NCBI GenBank assembly: GCA_021734785.1
Contig: JAIPIF010000002.1
Coordinates: 1 to 64,000, forward strand
Reading direction: 5' to 3'
DNA length: 64,000 bases
Source of the DNA: Candidatus Altimarinota bacterium
GTDB taxonomy: Bacteria > Patescibacteriota > Gracilibacteria > UBA4473
Shown: positions 49,343 to 58,474 of the stretch, piece by piece
Layout: each line of letters starts with the position of its first letter
Position numbering within the stretch: position 1 is the stretch's first letter
Notes under the pieces: model-generated
The model's input: only the letters and a program-made list of their open reading frames with translations
Told to the model about the DNA's origin: nothing
Database searches by the model: none
Position numbers and translations under genes: made by a program

Positions 49343-49627
49343 ATGGCGTACGTGTACATTCTCGGGAGCAAGTCGTTGGCGTTGTACATCGGAGTGACCA
49401 ATGATCTCGAGCGGCGGATGTACGAGCACAAAACCAAAGCCGTTCCCGGCTTCACCGCGCGATACAACATCGATCGGTTACTCTTTTTTGAAGAGGGGGA
49501 CATGGTTGCGGCGATTGAGCGGGAGAAAAAATTGAAAAAATTGTTGCGTGCACAAAAGTTGGAACTGATTGCGAAAGAAAATCCGAGGTTTCGAGATTTG
49601 GCGGAAGATTGGTTTGACGAATTCTGA
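49343..49627 (+). CDS. GIY-YIG nuclease-domain protein (UPF0213-like)
   Basis: 94 residues. MAYVYILGSKSLALYIGVTNDLERRMYEHKT is the GIY-YIG core in its YVY-YIG form, with Arg in ERRMYEHK and Glu in AAIEREKKLKK. Single-domain members of this size are common; their substrate is unknown. Confidence 0.88.
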   Translation: MAYVYILGSKSLALYIGVTNDLERRMYEHKTKAVPGFTARYNIDRLLFFEEGDMVAAIEREKKLKKLLRAQKLELIAKENPRFRDLAEDWFDEF

Positions 49628-49631
49628 ATAC

Positions 49632-49722
49632 AAAACGTCATTCTCAATTCCGCAGCGCGGGATTGGGAATCCTCCTTTTTTTTCTGGGAGAAGGAAGATC
49701 TCCTCCGCCACGGCGGAGAAGA
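49632..49722. repeat. Inverted-repeat insertion-like element
   Basis: A small GC-rich element with GTCATTCTC at one end and GAAGATGAC at the other, and internal hairpins (GATTGGGAATCCTC; CTCCGCC/GGCGGAG). It looks like a short non-coding repeat; no second copy is seen in the window. Confidence 0.4.
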
Positions 49723-49729
49723 TGACAGA

Positions 49730-50224
49730 TTAATTTTTGGAATCAGGAACTGGAAGCAATTGGCCACCAAGAGAATAGTAGATTTCCAGTAAAGCTCTTG
49801 CGACAGCTGGTTCTTTTGTATTGAATTCCTCATGTAACTGTTTGAAACAAATATCCCTTTCTGGATTTTTTGGATTTGGGATAACACCAATTGCATCAGA
49901 AGGCGGTGCATTTGAAATATTTCTGAAAAGCTCTTGATTACAGTGTGCAAAAAGGTTCCGAATATTATTGAGTCGATTTAAATTATCTTTTTCTGGAAAA
50001 TCCGGCGAAATTTTAAACAAAACATTTCTTTTAAGAGCAAAAGTACAATTCACATCGTACAAAAAATCAAAAAGAAAGGGGTACGAACAAGCTTTTAAGT
50101 ATTTCTGCGAAATAATGCTGTTTATCAACCATTCAAGATTGATAAATTTTTCAATTACTTCGCTTCTCCACTGAGAAATTTCTTTGCCTTTTCCCATTTT
50201 AAGTTTTTTAAAAAACGCTTTCAT
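49730..50224 (-). CDS. Unknown protein with RNxxxH (HEPN-like) motif
   Basis: 164 residues from the ATG at 50224, which overlaps the acyP stop (ATGA). NIRNLFAHCNQELF (88-101) has the R-(4)-H of HEPN RNases, here RNLFAH, close to the RNxxAH form of some families. The rest is helical. AT-rich codon use against GC-rich neighbours hints at transfer. No antitoxin gene such as a nucleotidyltransferase lies next to it. Confidence 0.55.
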   Translation of the reverse strand: MKAFFKKLKMGKGKEISQWRSEVIEKFINLEWLINSIISQKYLKACSYPFLFDFLYDVNCTFALKRNVLFKISPDFPEKDNLNRLNNIRNLFAHCNQELFRNISNAPPSDAIGVIPNPKNPERDICFKQLHEEFNTKEPAVARALLEIYYSLGGQLLPVPDSKN

Positions 50225-50493
50225 TGTATCACAAACCCCTCCCACTCCTGCGGGGCGATTTCTTCGGTTTCCACAGAGTCGATGCGGGAGAGCTCGGGGC
50301 CCTGGTGACAGGCAGTGACGAGTTTTTGGAGCTTTTTCTTTTCTCCAGCTGCTTCAATTCTTACCGAGCCATTGGGTTCGTTTCGTACCCAGCCGGTGAT
50401 GCCGTCGATTGTTTCCGCGGAATCTTTTACAAATTTCCGAAACCAGACGCCCTGGACTTTTCCCACGACCCGGATGCGGAGGGCAGTGATCAT
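50221..50493 (-). CDS. acyP: Acylphosphatase
   Basis: 90 residues. VVGKVQGVWFRKFVKDSAE (phosphate loop with catalytic Arg19) and GWVRNEPNGSVRIEAAG (catalytic Asn38) define the family. Hydrolyses acyl phosphates. It overlaps the trxB stop by 4 bases. Confidence 0.93.
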   Translation of the reverse strand: MITALRIRVVGKVQGVWFRKFVKDSAETIDGITGWVRNEPNGSVRIEAAGEKKKLQKLVTACHQGPELSRIDSVETEEIAPQEWEGFVIQ

Positions 50494-51416
50494 TCTTTCT
50501 CCGCCAAAAATCGCTCGGCCTCCAGGGCCGCCATGCAGCCAAATCCGGCTGCCGTCACGGCCTGACGGTACCGCCAGTCGGCGCAGTCGCCCGCGATGAA
50601 GACCGAGGGCACGTTGGATTTTACAAAGTTTTCGACTTTCAAATACTTGTTTTCATGTCGGTCCAGCTGGCCCTCAAAAATCTCGGTGTTTGGGTTGTGT
50701 CCGATCGCCATGAAGAGGCCATCCAGCTTGAGCTCGGAAGCTTTTCCACTCTGAGTGTCCGTGAGCTCGACGGATTCGAGCTTTTCTTCCCCGCGGAGGT
50801 CGGTGACGGTTTTGTCCCAGAGGATTTCGATTTTGTCGTTGTCAAACACACGTTTTTGCATCGCCTTGCTCGCACGCAGCTCGTCGCGGCGGTGGATGAG
50901 ATAGACCTTGCTGGCAAATCTGGTCAAAAAGCTTGCCTCCTCGCACGCACTGTCTCCGCCGCCGACCACGCCGACGATTTTGTCCCGAAAGAACGCTCCG
51001 TCACAGGTCGCGCAGGCGGTGTAGCCTTTGCCCCAAAACTTTTCTTCCCCTTTGCCGAGGTTGAGCCAGCGGGCACTGGCACCGGTCGCCACGATCACAG
51101 TTTCGGCCGGAAATTCCTCGTCTCCGCTCCAGAGTTTTAGCGTGCTTGGATCAGAAAAATCGACTTTTTCAATGCGTTTAAATTCGGTGCGTCCGCCAAA
51201 TTTTTTGGCCTGTTCGCGCATGCGATTCATGAGTCCTGGGCCCATCGTACCGTCGGGGACACCGGGAAAATTTTCAATTTCGGTGGTGCCCATGAGCTGG
51301 CCACCGGGCTCATTGCCCTCAAAAATAAGCGGGCTCATTTCCGCACGTGCGGCATAAATCGCCGCGGTCAGCCCTGCGGGGCCCGAGCCGATGATGATGA
51401 GTTTTTCCTTTTTCAT
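50490..51416 (-). CDS. trxB: Thioredoxin reductase
   Basis: 308 residues. FAD loop IIGSGPAGLTAAIYAARA (7-24), redox site ACATCDGAFF (about 133-142), NADPH loop VGGGDSACEEASFL, and the C-terminal FIAGDCADWRYRQAVTAAGFGCMAAL. Reduces thioredoxin with NADPH and could feed the exported thiol protein at 8731 indirectly. Confidence 0.96.
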   Translation of the reverse strand: MKKEKLIIIGSGPAGLTAAIYAARAEMSPLIFEGNEPGGQLMGTTEIENFPGVPDGTMGPGLMNRMREQAKKFGGRTEFKRIEKVDFSDPSTLKLWSGDEEFPAETVIVATGASARWLNLGKGEEKFWGKGYTACATCDGAFFRDKIVGVVGGGDSACEEASFLTRFASKVYLIHRRDELRASKAMQKRVFDNDKIEILWDKTVTDLRGEEKLESVELTDTQSGKASELKLDGLFMAIGHNPNTEIFEGQLDRHENKYLKVENFVKSNVPSVFIAGDCADWRYRQAVTAAGFGCMAALEAERFLAEKE

Positions 51417-51470
51417 TTGCCAGGATTTGTTTACAATCTGGGCGCAAATCGTACCGTATTTTTTTTCAAA

Positions 51471-52559
51471 ATGAAAGATTTCACGCTTCCTTCTTGGCTC
51501 GATCAGACGTTCTTTTTTATTCGGGACGTTTGGGACAAGCCGCTCTGGAAAGAAAATGCCGTCTCAGATGTGGTGATCGCGGTGGGGGTGTTTTTTCTCA
51601 TCCTGATCGCGGTGCGGATTTTTCGGACGGTGTTTTTGCGCCGACTCAAAAGAATGGCGGAAGGGACAAAAACAAAACTCGACGACACAATCCTTGAAAA
51701 GGTCGGGAACATTTCGAAACTGTTTTATGTTGTCTTTGCCTTTTTTCTCACAGCGAAATTTCTGCTTCAGCTTGGCCCGCAGACGGCCAAAATTGTCGAC
51801 GGCGTATTTTTTGTGCTTCTGGCGTATGAAGTGCTTCGAGTGGCCCAGGCTATGATTTTTTATTCGCTGCGACGCTCAGCACTCGGCAAGAACAAAACCT
51901 CTCTGCAGGGTATCAAACTCGTTGCCAACATTCTGCTCTGGGCGATTGGAATTTTGCTCGTGCTCTCCAATCTCGGGTTTGATGTTTCGACCCTGGTGGC
52001 CTCTCTGGGGATTGGAGGTATCGCGATTGCGTTGGCGGCGCAAAACATTCTCGGGGATCTCTTTTCCAGTTTCACGATTTACTTCGACAAGCCGTTTGAA
52101 GTAGGGGACTTCATCGTGCTCGGGCAGGACATGGGGACCGTCCAAAAAATCGGACTCAAGACCACGCGCATCCTCACGCTCCGTGGCGAAGAACTCGTCG
52201 TCCCAAACCGCGAGCTCACGGGCATCCGCGTCCAAAACTTCCAGCGACTCCAAAAACGCCGTGTGCCGTTTCAGATCGGGGTTACGTACGACACGCCATC
52301 CGAAAAACTCGAAAAAATTCCGGAACTTATTCGAACCATCATCCAAAACACCGAGCTGGCGGAATTTGATCGAACACATTTCAAGGGGTTTGGCGACTTC
52401 TCGCTCAATTTTGAGATCGTGTACTATGTGCTGGCTGCGGAATACAATATTTACATGGACACGCAGCAAAAAATAAATTTGGCGATCGTGAAAGCATTTG
52501 AAAAAGAAAAGATCGAGTTTGCCTTTCCCACGCAGACACTCCACGTGCAAAAAGATTAA
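51471..52559 (+). CDS. MscS-family mechanosensitive channel
   Basis: 362 residues from the ATG at 51471. Three to four TM helices in the first 190 residues; the pore helix region reads STLVASLGIGGIAIALAAQNILGDLFSSFTIYFDKPFEVGDFI, the MscS hallmark. The beta domain and C-terminal part follow to about 360. Releases solutes on osmotic downshock. Confidence 0.94.
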   Translation: MKDFTLPSWLDQTFFFIRDVWDKPLWKENAVSDVVIAVGVFFLILIAVRIFRTVFLRRLKRMAEGTKTKLDDTILEKVGNISKLFYVVFAFFLTAKFLLQLGPQTAKIVDGVFFVLLAYEVLRVAQAMIFYSLRRSALGKNKTSLQGIKLVANILLWAIGILLVLSNLGFDVSTLVASLGIGGIAIALAAQNILGDLFSSFTIYFDKPFEVGDFIVLGQDMGTVQKIGLKTTRILTLRGEELVVPNRELTGIRVQNFQRLQKRRVPFQIGVTYDTPSEKLEKIPELIRTIIQNTELAEFDRTHFKGFGDFSLNFEIVYYVLAAEYNIYMDTQQKINLAIVKAFEKEKIEFAFPTQTLHVQKD

Positions 52560-52602
52560 ATTTCTCTTTTTTTTGCACTGCCTCAAAGACGGCATTTCTG
52601 CG

Positions 52603-52630
52603 TTGAAAAATCCCGCAAACCGAGTACACT
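52603..52630 (+). promoter_or_regulatory. Promoter of valS
   Basis: TTGAAA (52603-52608), 16-base spacer, TACACT (52625-52630). The ATG at 52643 gives a predicted leader of only about 5 nt. Confidence 0.75.
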
Positions 52631-52642
52631 CGGCCTGATTCG

Positions 52643-55600
52643 ATGCAAAAAAATTACGATCATCTTGCTTCTGAAGACCCCATTTACGCTGCGTGGGAAG
52701 CAGCGGGGGTGCTGGAGGCTGACGAAAATTCTGACAAAAAATCCTACACGATTCCGCTCCCGCCCCCGAATGTCACGGGACAATTGCATCTGGGGCATGC
52801 GGCGATGCTGGCGGTGGAGGACATCCTGATTCGTCACAAAAAGATGACCGGCCACGAAGTGCTGTGGCTGCCGGGCACCGATCACGCGGCAATTGCCACC
52901 GAAAACGTTGTCTTGAAACATCTAGGGCTAAAGTCGCGAGAGGACATGTCGCGGGCAGATTTTCTCAGTGAATGTCGGAAATTTGCCAGTGAAAAACACG
53001 ACCGGATCGTGCACCAGATCAAAAAAATGGGCGCGCACCTGGACTGGTCACGCGAGGCGTACACGTTTGATCGCGAGCGCAATTTTGCGGTGAATTGGAT
53101 CTTCAAAAAACTGTACGACGACGGACTCATCACCCGCGGTCACCGCATGATCAACTGGTCGGTGGGGGCACAATCAGTACTGGCCGATGACGAAGTCGAA
53201 TGGCAGGAAAACAACGAGGATTTTTTTGAATTTTGGTGTGGGCCGTTTCTTCTCGGCACCGTGCGCGCCGAAACCAAATGCGCCGACAGTCCGGTGATGG
53301 TGCACCCCAAGGCAAAATACGTCCGTGCGCGCAGTGCAGACGGTCGCGAGTGCATCGTGACGGAAAAATATTTCACAGAGCACACACAGCTGCGGAAGGA
53401 CTTCGAAATACAGGAAACCGTTCCCGGAAAGAAGCTGGAAGGAATGAAATTTGAAGCCGAGACCTACGCTGGCAAGCGGAAATTTTGGGTGGTGGCCGAT
53501 GAGGTGATCGATCCCGCGTTTGGTACGGGAGCCATGACCATCTCGACCGCGCATTCTCCGGACGACTTTGTTCTGGCACAGAAATACGACTTTGACCTGG
53601 TCCAAAAAATTGATTTTAAGGGAAAAATGACCCAGATCGCCGGGCCATGTGAAGGACTTCCCGTCCTCGAAGCACGAAAACGAGCTGGCGAAATCATGGA
53701 AGAAAAGGGGCTGCTATTTCAGCGACGCCCATACGCAAACCGCGTCCCAAAATGCTACCGCTCTGACACTGTGGTGGAGCCGATGCTCTCGCCGCAGTGG
53801 TTTATCTCGGTCGAAAAAGAATTCCCCGACCCCGTTTCTGGCAAAAAAACAACCCTCAAAAAACTCATGCAGGAAGCGGTTCGCGGCGGTCATGTCCAGA
53901 TCGTGCCGAAGCGATTTGAAAAAGTGTACTTCCAGTGGATCGACAATCTCCGTGATTGGTGTATCAGTCGCCAGATCTGGTGGGGACATCGGATCCCGGT
54001 GTGGTACGACGCAGACGAAAATGTGCACCTGCCGGAGGTCAAGTCGATCACGTTTGCCCGGCACGGTGAGAGCGAGGCCAATGTCAAAAACGTGATTGGG
54101 GGGGATTTTTCCCTCACAGAAAAGGGCAAGAAAACCGCGGAACAGATTTTTAAAGCCGTGAAAGACCAAAATATTTCTAAAATCATCTGTTCCGACCTAA
54201 AACGATCAAAGGAAACCGCAGCGATTGTTTCAGAGCTTTTTGCAAATGATGTGCAGATTGAAGAATGGCCAGAGCTCAATGAATTTTCTTCCTCGGAGCT
54301 GGCCCAAAAAGCCGGCAAAAACTTCCGTCGGGAGGGGCCACTCCAGATCAATTTTGATCAGCTCACGGACGAAAGCCTTGATCAGATACGCGATCGGGCG
54401 CAGTCTGTGTTTGCCACATTACAAGAGGAAGCAGGGGAGGTGCTCGTCATCGGTCACCAAAACATCACGGCGGCGCTGTTTCACTTCAGTCGTTCTGACG
54501 ACACAGAGGGGTTTGTTCGCTTCCGAAAAAATTGGAACTGGGGGCGCGGAGAGTGCAAGGATTTGGAGTTTTTGCAATCTCCTCGCGGAAAAAATTTACG
54601 CCAAGACGAGGACACGCTCGACACCTGGTTTAGCTCGGCGCTGTGGCCCTTTTCCACACTGGGATGGCCAAACCAGACACGAGATTTCGAGAAATTTTAT
54701 CCCACGGATGTGCTCGAGACAGGGCACGATATTTTGTTTTTCTGGGTGGCACGGATGATCATGTTTGGCCGGTACGCGACGGGCGAATACCCTTTTCACA
54801 CGGTGTACCTGCACGGGATGGTGACGGATGAGCAGGGACGCAAAATGTCCAAGTCGCGCCCTGAAACCTGTATCGATCCGCTCGAGACAATTGAAGAAGT
54901 GGGGGCAGATGCGGTTCGTCTTTCCCTCGTGATCGGAGCGACGCCTGGTAACCCGATCCCACTCAGCAAAGAAAAAATTGCCGGGTACCGAAATTTTGTC
55001 AACAAACTCTGGAATGCTGGGCGGTTTGTGCAGATGCAGACCTCACAAAACCCCCCTCAATCCCCCCTTGAAAAAGGGGGAGGTACCGCTTCTCCGCAGC
55101 CCACATCGTTGGCCGATCGATGGATTGCATCACGGCTCACGACGGTGGCAAAAGACGTTGCAACTAAATTGCAAAAATACCAGATTTCTGCGGCAGGAGA
55201 CGCGATTTATCATTTTGTCTGGGATGAATTTTGTGACTGGTACATCGAGGCAAGTAAGATTAATTCAAACCCTGCATTTTTACGACACCTTTTTCTCGAG
55301 ATCCTGAAACTCGCGCACCCGCTGGTACCATTCATCACGGAGAAACTCTGGAAAGAACTTGGTGCGGAGGGGGTGTTGATCGAGCAGGCATTTCCCGAGC
55401 CGACATTTCAAGACGCCGAATCGGTTGACGAGTTTGCACACATTCGTGAGGTCGTCACTGAGATTCGTCGGGTGCGAGCGGAGAAAAAACTCAATCCCCG
55501 TGAGAAAATTTCTGTCCAAATTTCCCCAAAACTTGAAGCAGAATCGGCGGCGCTGATCGAAAGTTTGGCTGGTGTGAAATTCGAAAAAATCACAGCAGCA

Positions 55601-56050
55601 GACGCGACGAAACTCTCTGTCGGCAAAACGGAAATCTTGCTGCACCTGCCGGTGGACGCGACACGGATTGAAAAAGAAAAAAAAGAACTCGCATCGCAAA
55701 TTGCGGCACTCAAATCCCGCCTGGCCAATCCCGGGTACACCGAAAAAGCGCCCAAAAATCTGGTTGATCAGACCCGAAAAGAACTCGCGGAGGCAGAGGA
55801 GAAGCTGAAGAAATTAGGCGGAAAAGCTTTTGAAGAAAAAAAGGATGAAACATGGCTTGTTCAAGAAATTTCTGAAAAGGCAAAAATTTCTTCGAGTGAT
55901 GCAAAAAAAGCACTTCAAGAGTTTGAGCAATTTATAATTCGAGCATACTCAGAAAAAAAGAGAGTAAAAATTTCCGGACTGGGGGAATTCGATTTTGAAG
56001 AAAAAAGAAAAAAAATGGAATTTTTTATGGCTGAGGAGGAGTTGTCGTGA
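52643..56050 (+). CDS. valS: Valyl-tRNA synthetase with inserted histidine phosphatase and C-terminal HU-like domain
   Basis: 1135 residues, about 180 over the usual. HIGH motif NVTGQLHLGHA near 43-53, editing domain, GHRIPVWYDA near 450, and KMSKS near 734. Between GHRIPVWYDA and DEDTLDTWFSSALWPF, where a zinc finger usually lies, there is a full histidine-phosphatase domain (about 466-645): FARHGESEAN, CSDLKRSKETA, WPELNEFSS and VIGHQN are all there. Residues about 800-817 come from a G/C repeat. After the coiled-coil arm, residues about 1070-1125 (WLVQEISEKAKISSSDAKK.., then KRVKISGLGEFDFEEK) look like the first half of an HU protein. Confidence 0.93.
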   Translation: MQKNYDHLASEDPIYAAWEAAGVLEADENSDKKSYTIPLPPPNVTGQLHLGHAAMLAVEDILIRHKKMTGHEVLWLPGTDHAAIATENVVLKHLGLKSREDMSRADFLSECRKFASEKHDRIVHQIKKMGAHLDWSREAYTFDRERNFAVNWIFKKLYDDGLITRGHRMINWSVGAQSVLADDEVEWQENNEDFFEFWCGPFLLGTVRAETKCADSPVMVHPKAKYVRARSADGRECIVTEKYFTEHTQLRKDFEIQETVPGKKLEGMKFEAETYAGKRKFWVVADEVIDPAFGTGAMTISTAHSPDDFVLAQKYDFDLVQKIDFKGKMTQIAGPCEGLPVLEARKRAGEIMEEKGLLFQRRPYANRVPKCYRSDTVVEPMLSPQWFISVEKEFPDPVSGKKTTLKKLMQEAVRGGHVQIVPKRFEKVYFQWIDNLRDWCISRQIWWGHRIPVWYDADENVHLPEVKSITFARHGESEANVKNVIGGDFSLTEKGKKTAEQIFKAVKDQNISKIICSDLKRSKETAAIVSELFANDVQIEEWPELNEFSSSELAQKAGKNFRREGPLQINFDQLTDESLDQIRDRAQSVFATLQEEAGEVLVIGHQNITAALFHFSRSDDTEGFVRFRKNWNWGRGECKDLEFLQSPRGKNLRQDEDTLDTWFSSALWPFSTLGWPNQTRDFEKFYPTDVLETGHDILFFWVARMIMFGRYATGEYPFHTVYLHGMVTDEQGRKMSKSRPETCIDPLETIEEVGADAVRLSLVIGATPGNPIPLSKEKIAGYRNFVNKLWNAGRFVQMQTSQNPPQSPLEKGGGTASPQPTSLADRWIASRLTTVAKDVATKLQKYQISAAGDAIYHFVWDEFCDWYIEASKINSNPAFLRHLFLEILKLAHPLVPFITEKLWKELGAEGVLIEQAFPEPTFQDAESVDEFAHIREVVTEIRRVRAEKKLNPREKISVQISPKLEAESAALIESLAGVKFEKITAADATKLSVGKTEILLHLPVDATRIEKEKKELASQIAALKSRLANPGYTEKAPKNLVDQTRKELAEAEEKLKKLGGKAFEEKKDETWLVQEISEKAKISSSDAKKALQEFEQFIIRAYSEKKRVKISGLGEFDFEEKRKKMEFFMAEEELS
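55051..55083. repeat. G/C inverted repeat inserted in frame in valS
   Basis: CCCCCCTT/AAGGGGG stem (55062-55080) preceded by CCCCCCTCAAT. It is translated as NPPQSPLEKGGG in a loop region of ValRS. The comF start has SPLQKGG, and 7396-7455 has a related pattern. Confidence 0.75.
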
Positions 56051-56053
56051 ACA

Positions 56054-57403
56054 TTATTTCCCAAACACCACGTTCACCAGCTCCAGCACGCTGCGGACTT
56101 CGGTAGTTTTCAGTCCTGCGGGGAGTTTGATCTTGCCCCGAGTGCGAGGGATGATGGCTTTTTTGAATCCCAATTTCGCCGCCTCGGCCAGTCGTGCTTC
56201 GAGGTTTGCCACACTCCGCACCTCTCCCGACAATCCCACCTCCCCGAGGATCACGGTGTCGGCGGGGATTTCTTTCTCAGCGCGGGAGCTGAGAATCGCC
56301 GCACAGATCGCCAGATCCGCGGCGGGCTCAGAGATTTTCATGCCCCCCACGACGCTGGCGTACGCGTCGTACTCGCCACATTTAAACGGCGTAAACTTGC
56401 TCACCACCGCCAGCAGCAGATGAAATTTCGACAGGGGGACGCCGTGACTGGTGCGTCGGGGCTGGCCAAAGTTTGTTTTGACCGTGAGGACCTGGATTTC
56501 CAATAAGAAATTTCTCGCGCCCTCGCGGATGACAGCGATCGCCGATCCGGCGGCGTTTTCAGCCCGCTCTGCCAGGAAAAATTCAGACGGATTTTTCATT
56601 TCCTCCAGGCCACGGTTTCGCATCTCAAACACTCCGACTTCGAGCGTCGATCCGTACCGATTTTTGGGCGAGTTGAGAATCCGGACTTCGCTGCTGCCTT
56701 CGCCTTCGAGCCGGAGGACGACATCGACGATGTGCTCCAGAATCTTCGGCCCGGCGATTTCGTCCGATTTTGTCACGTGCCCGATCACCAGGATGGCCGT
56801 GCCGGTGGATTTGGCGAGTTTCAAAAATACTTCGGCGTTTTCTCGCAGCTGTGAGAGCTGTCCAAACGTCGAACTCTCACTGCCCACCATTTGAATTGAG
56901 TCAATTACAGAAAGGGATGGCTTGTTTTTTGCAATTGTTTCGCAAATATCTTCCAGCGAGTTTGTGGCAAAAACGTGTCCGGATTTTTCTCCGGCGGATT
57001 TTGTCACTCGTTCCGCGCGATGCAGCACCTGCTCGACCGACTCTTCCCCGGAAAAATACAGCGCGTCGGAAGTTTTCAAAAACACCTGGAGTGCGAGCGT
57101 GGATTTTCCAATCCCGGGCGCTCCGCCAAACAGAATGAGACTTCCCGGAAAAAATCCACCTCCCAAAACGCGATCGACTTCCTCAATTTTGGTCGAAATT
57201 CGTTCACGGGGGGGCGATGTCGGATCAGATGCTTTTTCTTTTTGCAGATCTCGGCCTGCTTTTCCAGCAGATTTTCCGCCAGCGAGTTTGGCCTCGCGAA
57301 ATTCTTTGATGGTGTTCCAGGCTTCGCAGGAGGGGCAGCGCCCACTCCACTTGCCAAACACCTCTCCGCACTCGCCGCACAGCCAGTTTTGTTTTTGGGC
57401 CAT
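56054..57403 (-). CDS. radA: DNA repair protein RadA
   Basis: 449 residues from the ATG at 57403. Zinc finger CGECGEVFGKWSGRCPSC, Walker A GAPGIGKSTLAL, the RadA-specific KNRYGSTLEVGVFEM, and a Lon-like C-terminal domain (YDAYASVVGGMKISEPAADLAICAAILSS). A DnaB-type helicase that drives branch migration in recombination and transformation. Convergent with valS (3 bases apart). Confidence 0.96.
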   Translation of the reverse strand: MAQKQNWLCGECGEVFGKWSGRCPSCEAWNTIKEFREAKLAGGKSAGKAGRDLQKEKASDPTSPPRERISTKIEEVDRVLGGGFFPGSLILFGGAPGIGKSTLALQVFLKTSDALYFSGEESVEQVLHRAERVTKSAGEKSGHVFATNSLEDICETIAKNKPSLSVIDSIQMVGSESSTFGQLSQLRENAEVFLKLAKSTGTAILVIGHVTKSDEIAGPKILEHIVDVVLRLEGEGSSEVRILNSPKNRYGSTLEVGVFEMRNRGLEEMKNPSEFFLAERAENAAGSAIAVIREGARNFLLEIQVLTVKTNFGQPRRTSHGVPLSKFHLLLAVVSKFTPFKCGEYDAYASVVGGMKISEPAADLAICAAILSSRAEKEIPADTVILGEVGLSGEVRSVANLEARLAEAAKLGFKKAIIPRTRGKIKLPAGLKTTEVRSVLELVNVVFGK

Positions 57404-57454
57404 CGAGGCGATTGTACTCACTTCCCTCAAAATCCAAAAAAACTTCACAAAAAC

Positions 57455-57482
57455 TTGACACCTCCCACGTTCTCCATACAAT
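57455..57482 (+). promoter_or_regulatory. Promoter of the rplF operon
   Basis: TTGACA (57455-57460), 16-base spacer, TACAAT (57477-57482), 58 bases before the rplF ATG. Confidence 0.85.
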
Positions 57483-57540
57483 CGCGCCGCGTAATCCCGC
57501 ACAAACCGCAGGATGCAGCGGATTTCTCACAATCCAAAAA

Positions 57541-58089
57541 ATGTCCCGAATTGGAAAAAACCCCGTCCCCGTGCCTGAAAAAGTGGAGATCACAATTGAA
57601 GATCGCACCCTTCGTGCCAAAGGCCCCCAGGGGGAGTTGGCCGTTGAATTTGAGCCTGAATTTATCAGCGTCAAACAGGAAGATGGATTGCTCGTCGTTT
57701 CCCGCACCAAAGAAACAAAAGTCGCCCGCTCTCGGCACGGACTGTATCGCAGTCTTTTTGCCAATGCGATTCAGGGAGTGCACGAGGGATTCAAAAAATC
57801 ACTCGAGATTCAGGGAGTTGGATACCGCGGCGCCCTCAAGGGAGAGGCGCTTGAGTTTCATCTGGGATACTCGCACCCCATCAATTTCCCGCTCCCGGAA
57901 GGGATTCGGTGTGAATTTGACAAAGAAAATCAAAATAAATTTACGCTGCTGGGGAGAGACAAACAGCTGGTTGGACAGGTCGCGGCCAATATCCGCGCTC
58001 TCCGAAAACCAGAGCCCTACAAAGGAAAAGGAATCCGGTATGCTGATGAATACGTCGTTCGAAAAGCCGGAAAATCTGCCGCTAAATAA
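57541..58089 (+). CDS. rplF: 50S ribosomal protein L6
   Basis: 182 residues. MSRIGKNPVPVPEKVEITIEDRTLRAKGPQGEL and the second domain with GVGYRGALKGEALEFHLGYSHPI, ending PEPYKGKGIRYADE. First gene of the cluster with its own promoter. S8 (rpsH), which normally precedes it, is not next to it. Confidence 0.97.
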   Translation: MSRIGKNPVPVPEKVEITIEDRTLRAKGPQGELAVEFEPEFISVKQEDGLLVVSRTKETKVARSRHGLYRSLFANAIQGVHEGFKKSLEIQGVGYRGALKGEALEFHLGYSHPINFPLPEGIRCEFDKENQNKFTLLGRDKQLVGQVAANIRALRKPEPYKGKGIRYADEYVVRKAGKSAAK

Positions 58090-58097
58090 ACTTTCTC

Positions 58098-58439
58098 ATG
58101 ACTCGCGCTACCAAACAACAACGCTCTCTCGCTCGTGCCCGCCGGACCCATGTCCGAGCACGTGCCTCCGGCCATCCCCGGCTGATTGTGATCCGTTCCA
58201 ATCGGGCTATCAGTGCGCACCTCATGGACGATGCCACCGGCAAAACACTTTTCGGTGTTTCCAGTTTGTCCTTGAAGAAAACGGGCATTCCGGCCGCGGA
58301 AGAAGTCGGGACCAAAATTGGGGAATTGGCAAAAGCAAAAAAAATAAAGCAGATCGCTTTTGATCGCAATGGTCTGCGCTATCACGGTCAGGTCAAAGCC
58401 CTGGCTGATGCCGCTCGGAAAGCGGGACTGGAGTTTTAA
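58098..58439 (+). CDS. rplR: 50S ribosomal protein L18
   Basis: 113 residues. RARRTHVRARASGHPRLIVIRSNRAISAHLMDD and FDRNGLRYHGQVKALADAARKAGLEF are clear L18 motifs. Binds 5S rRNA. Start preceded by ACTTTCTC. Confidence 0.96.
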   Translation: MTRATKQQRSLARARRTHVRARASGHPRLIVIRSNRAISAHLMDDATGKTLFGVSSLSLKKTGIPAAEEVGTKIGELAKAKKIKQIAFDRNGLRYHGQVKALADAARKAGLEF

Positions 58440-58474
58440 TTCCTGACTCCTGTGAAAAATTATCCATTTCTCTT

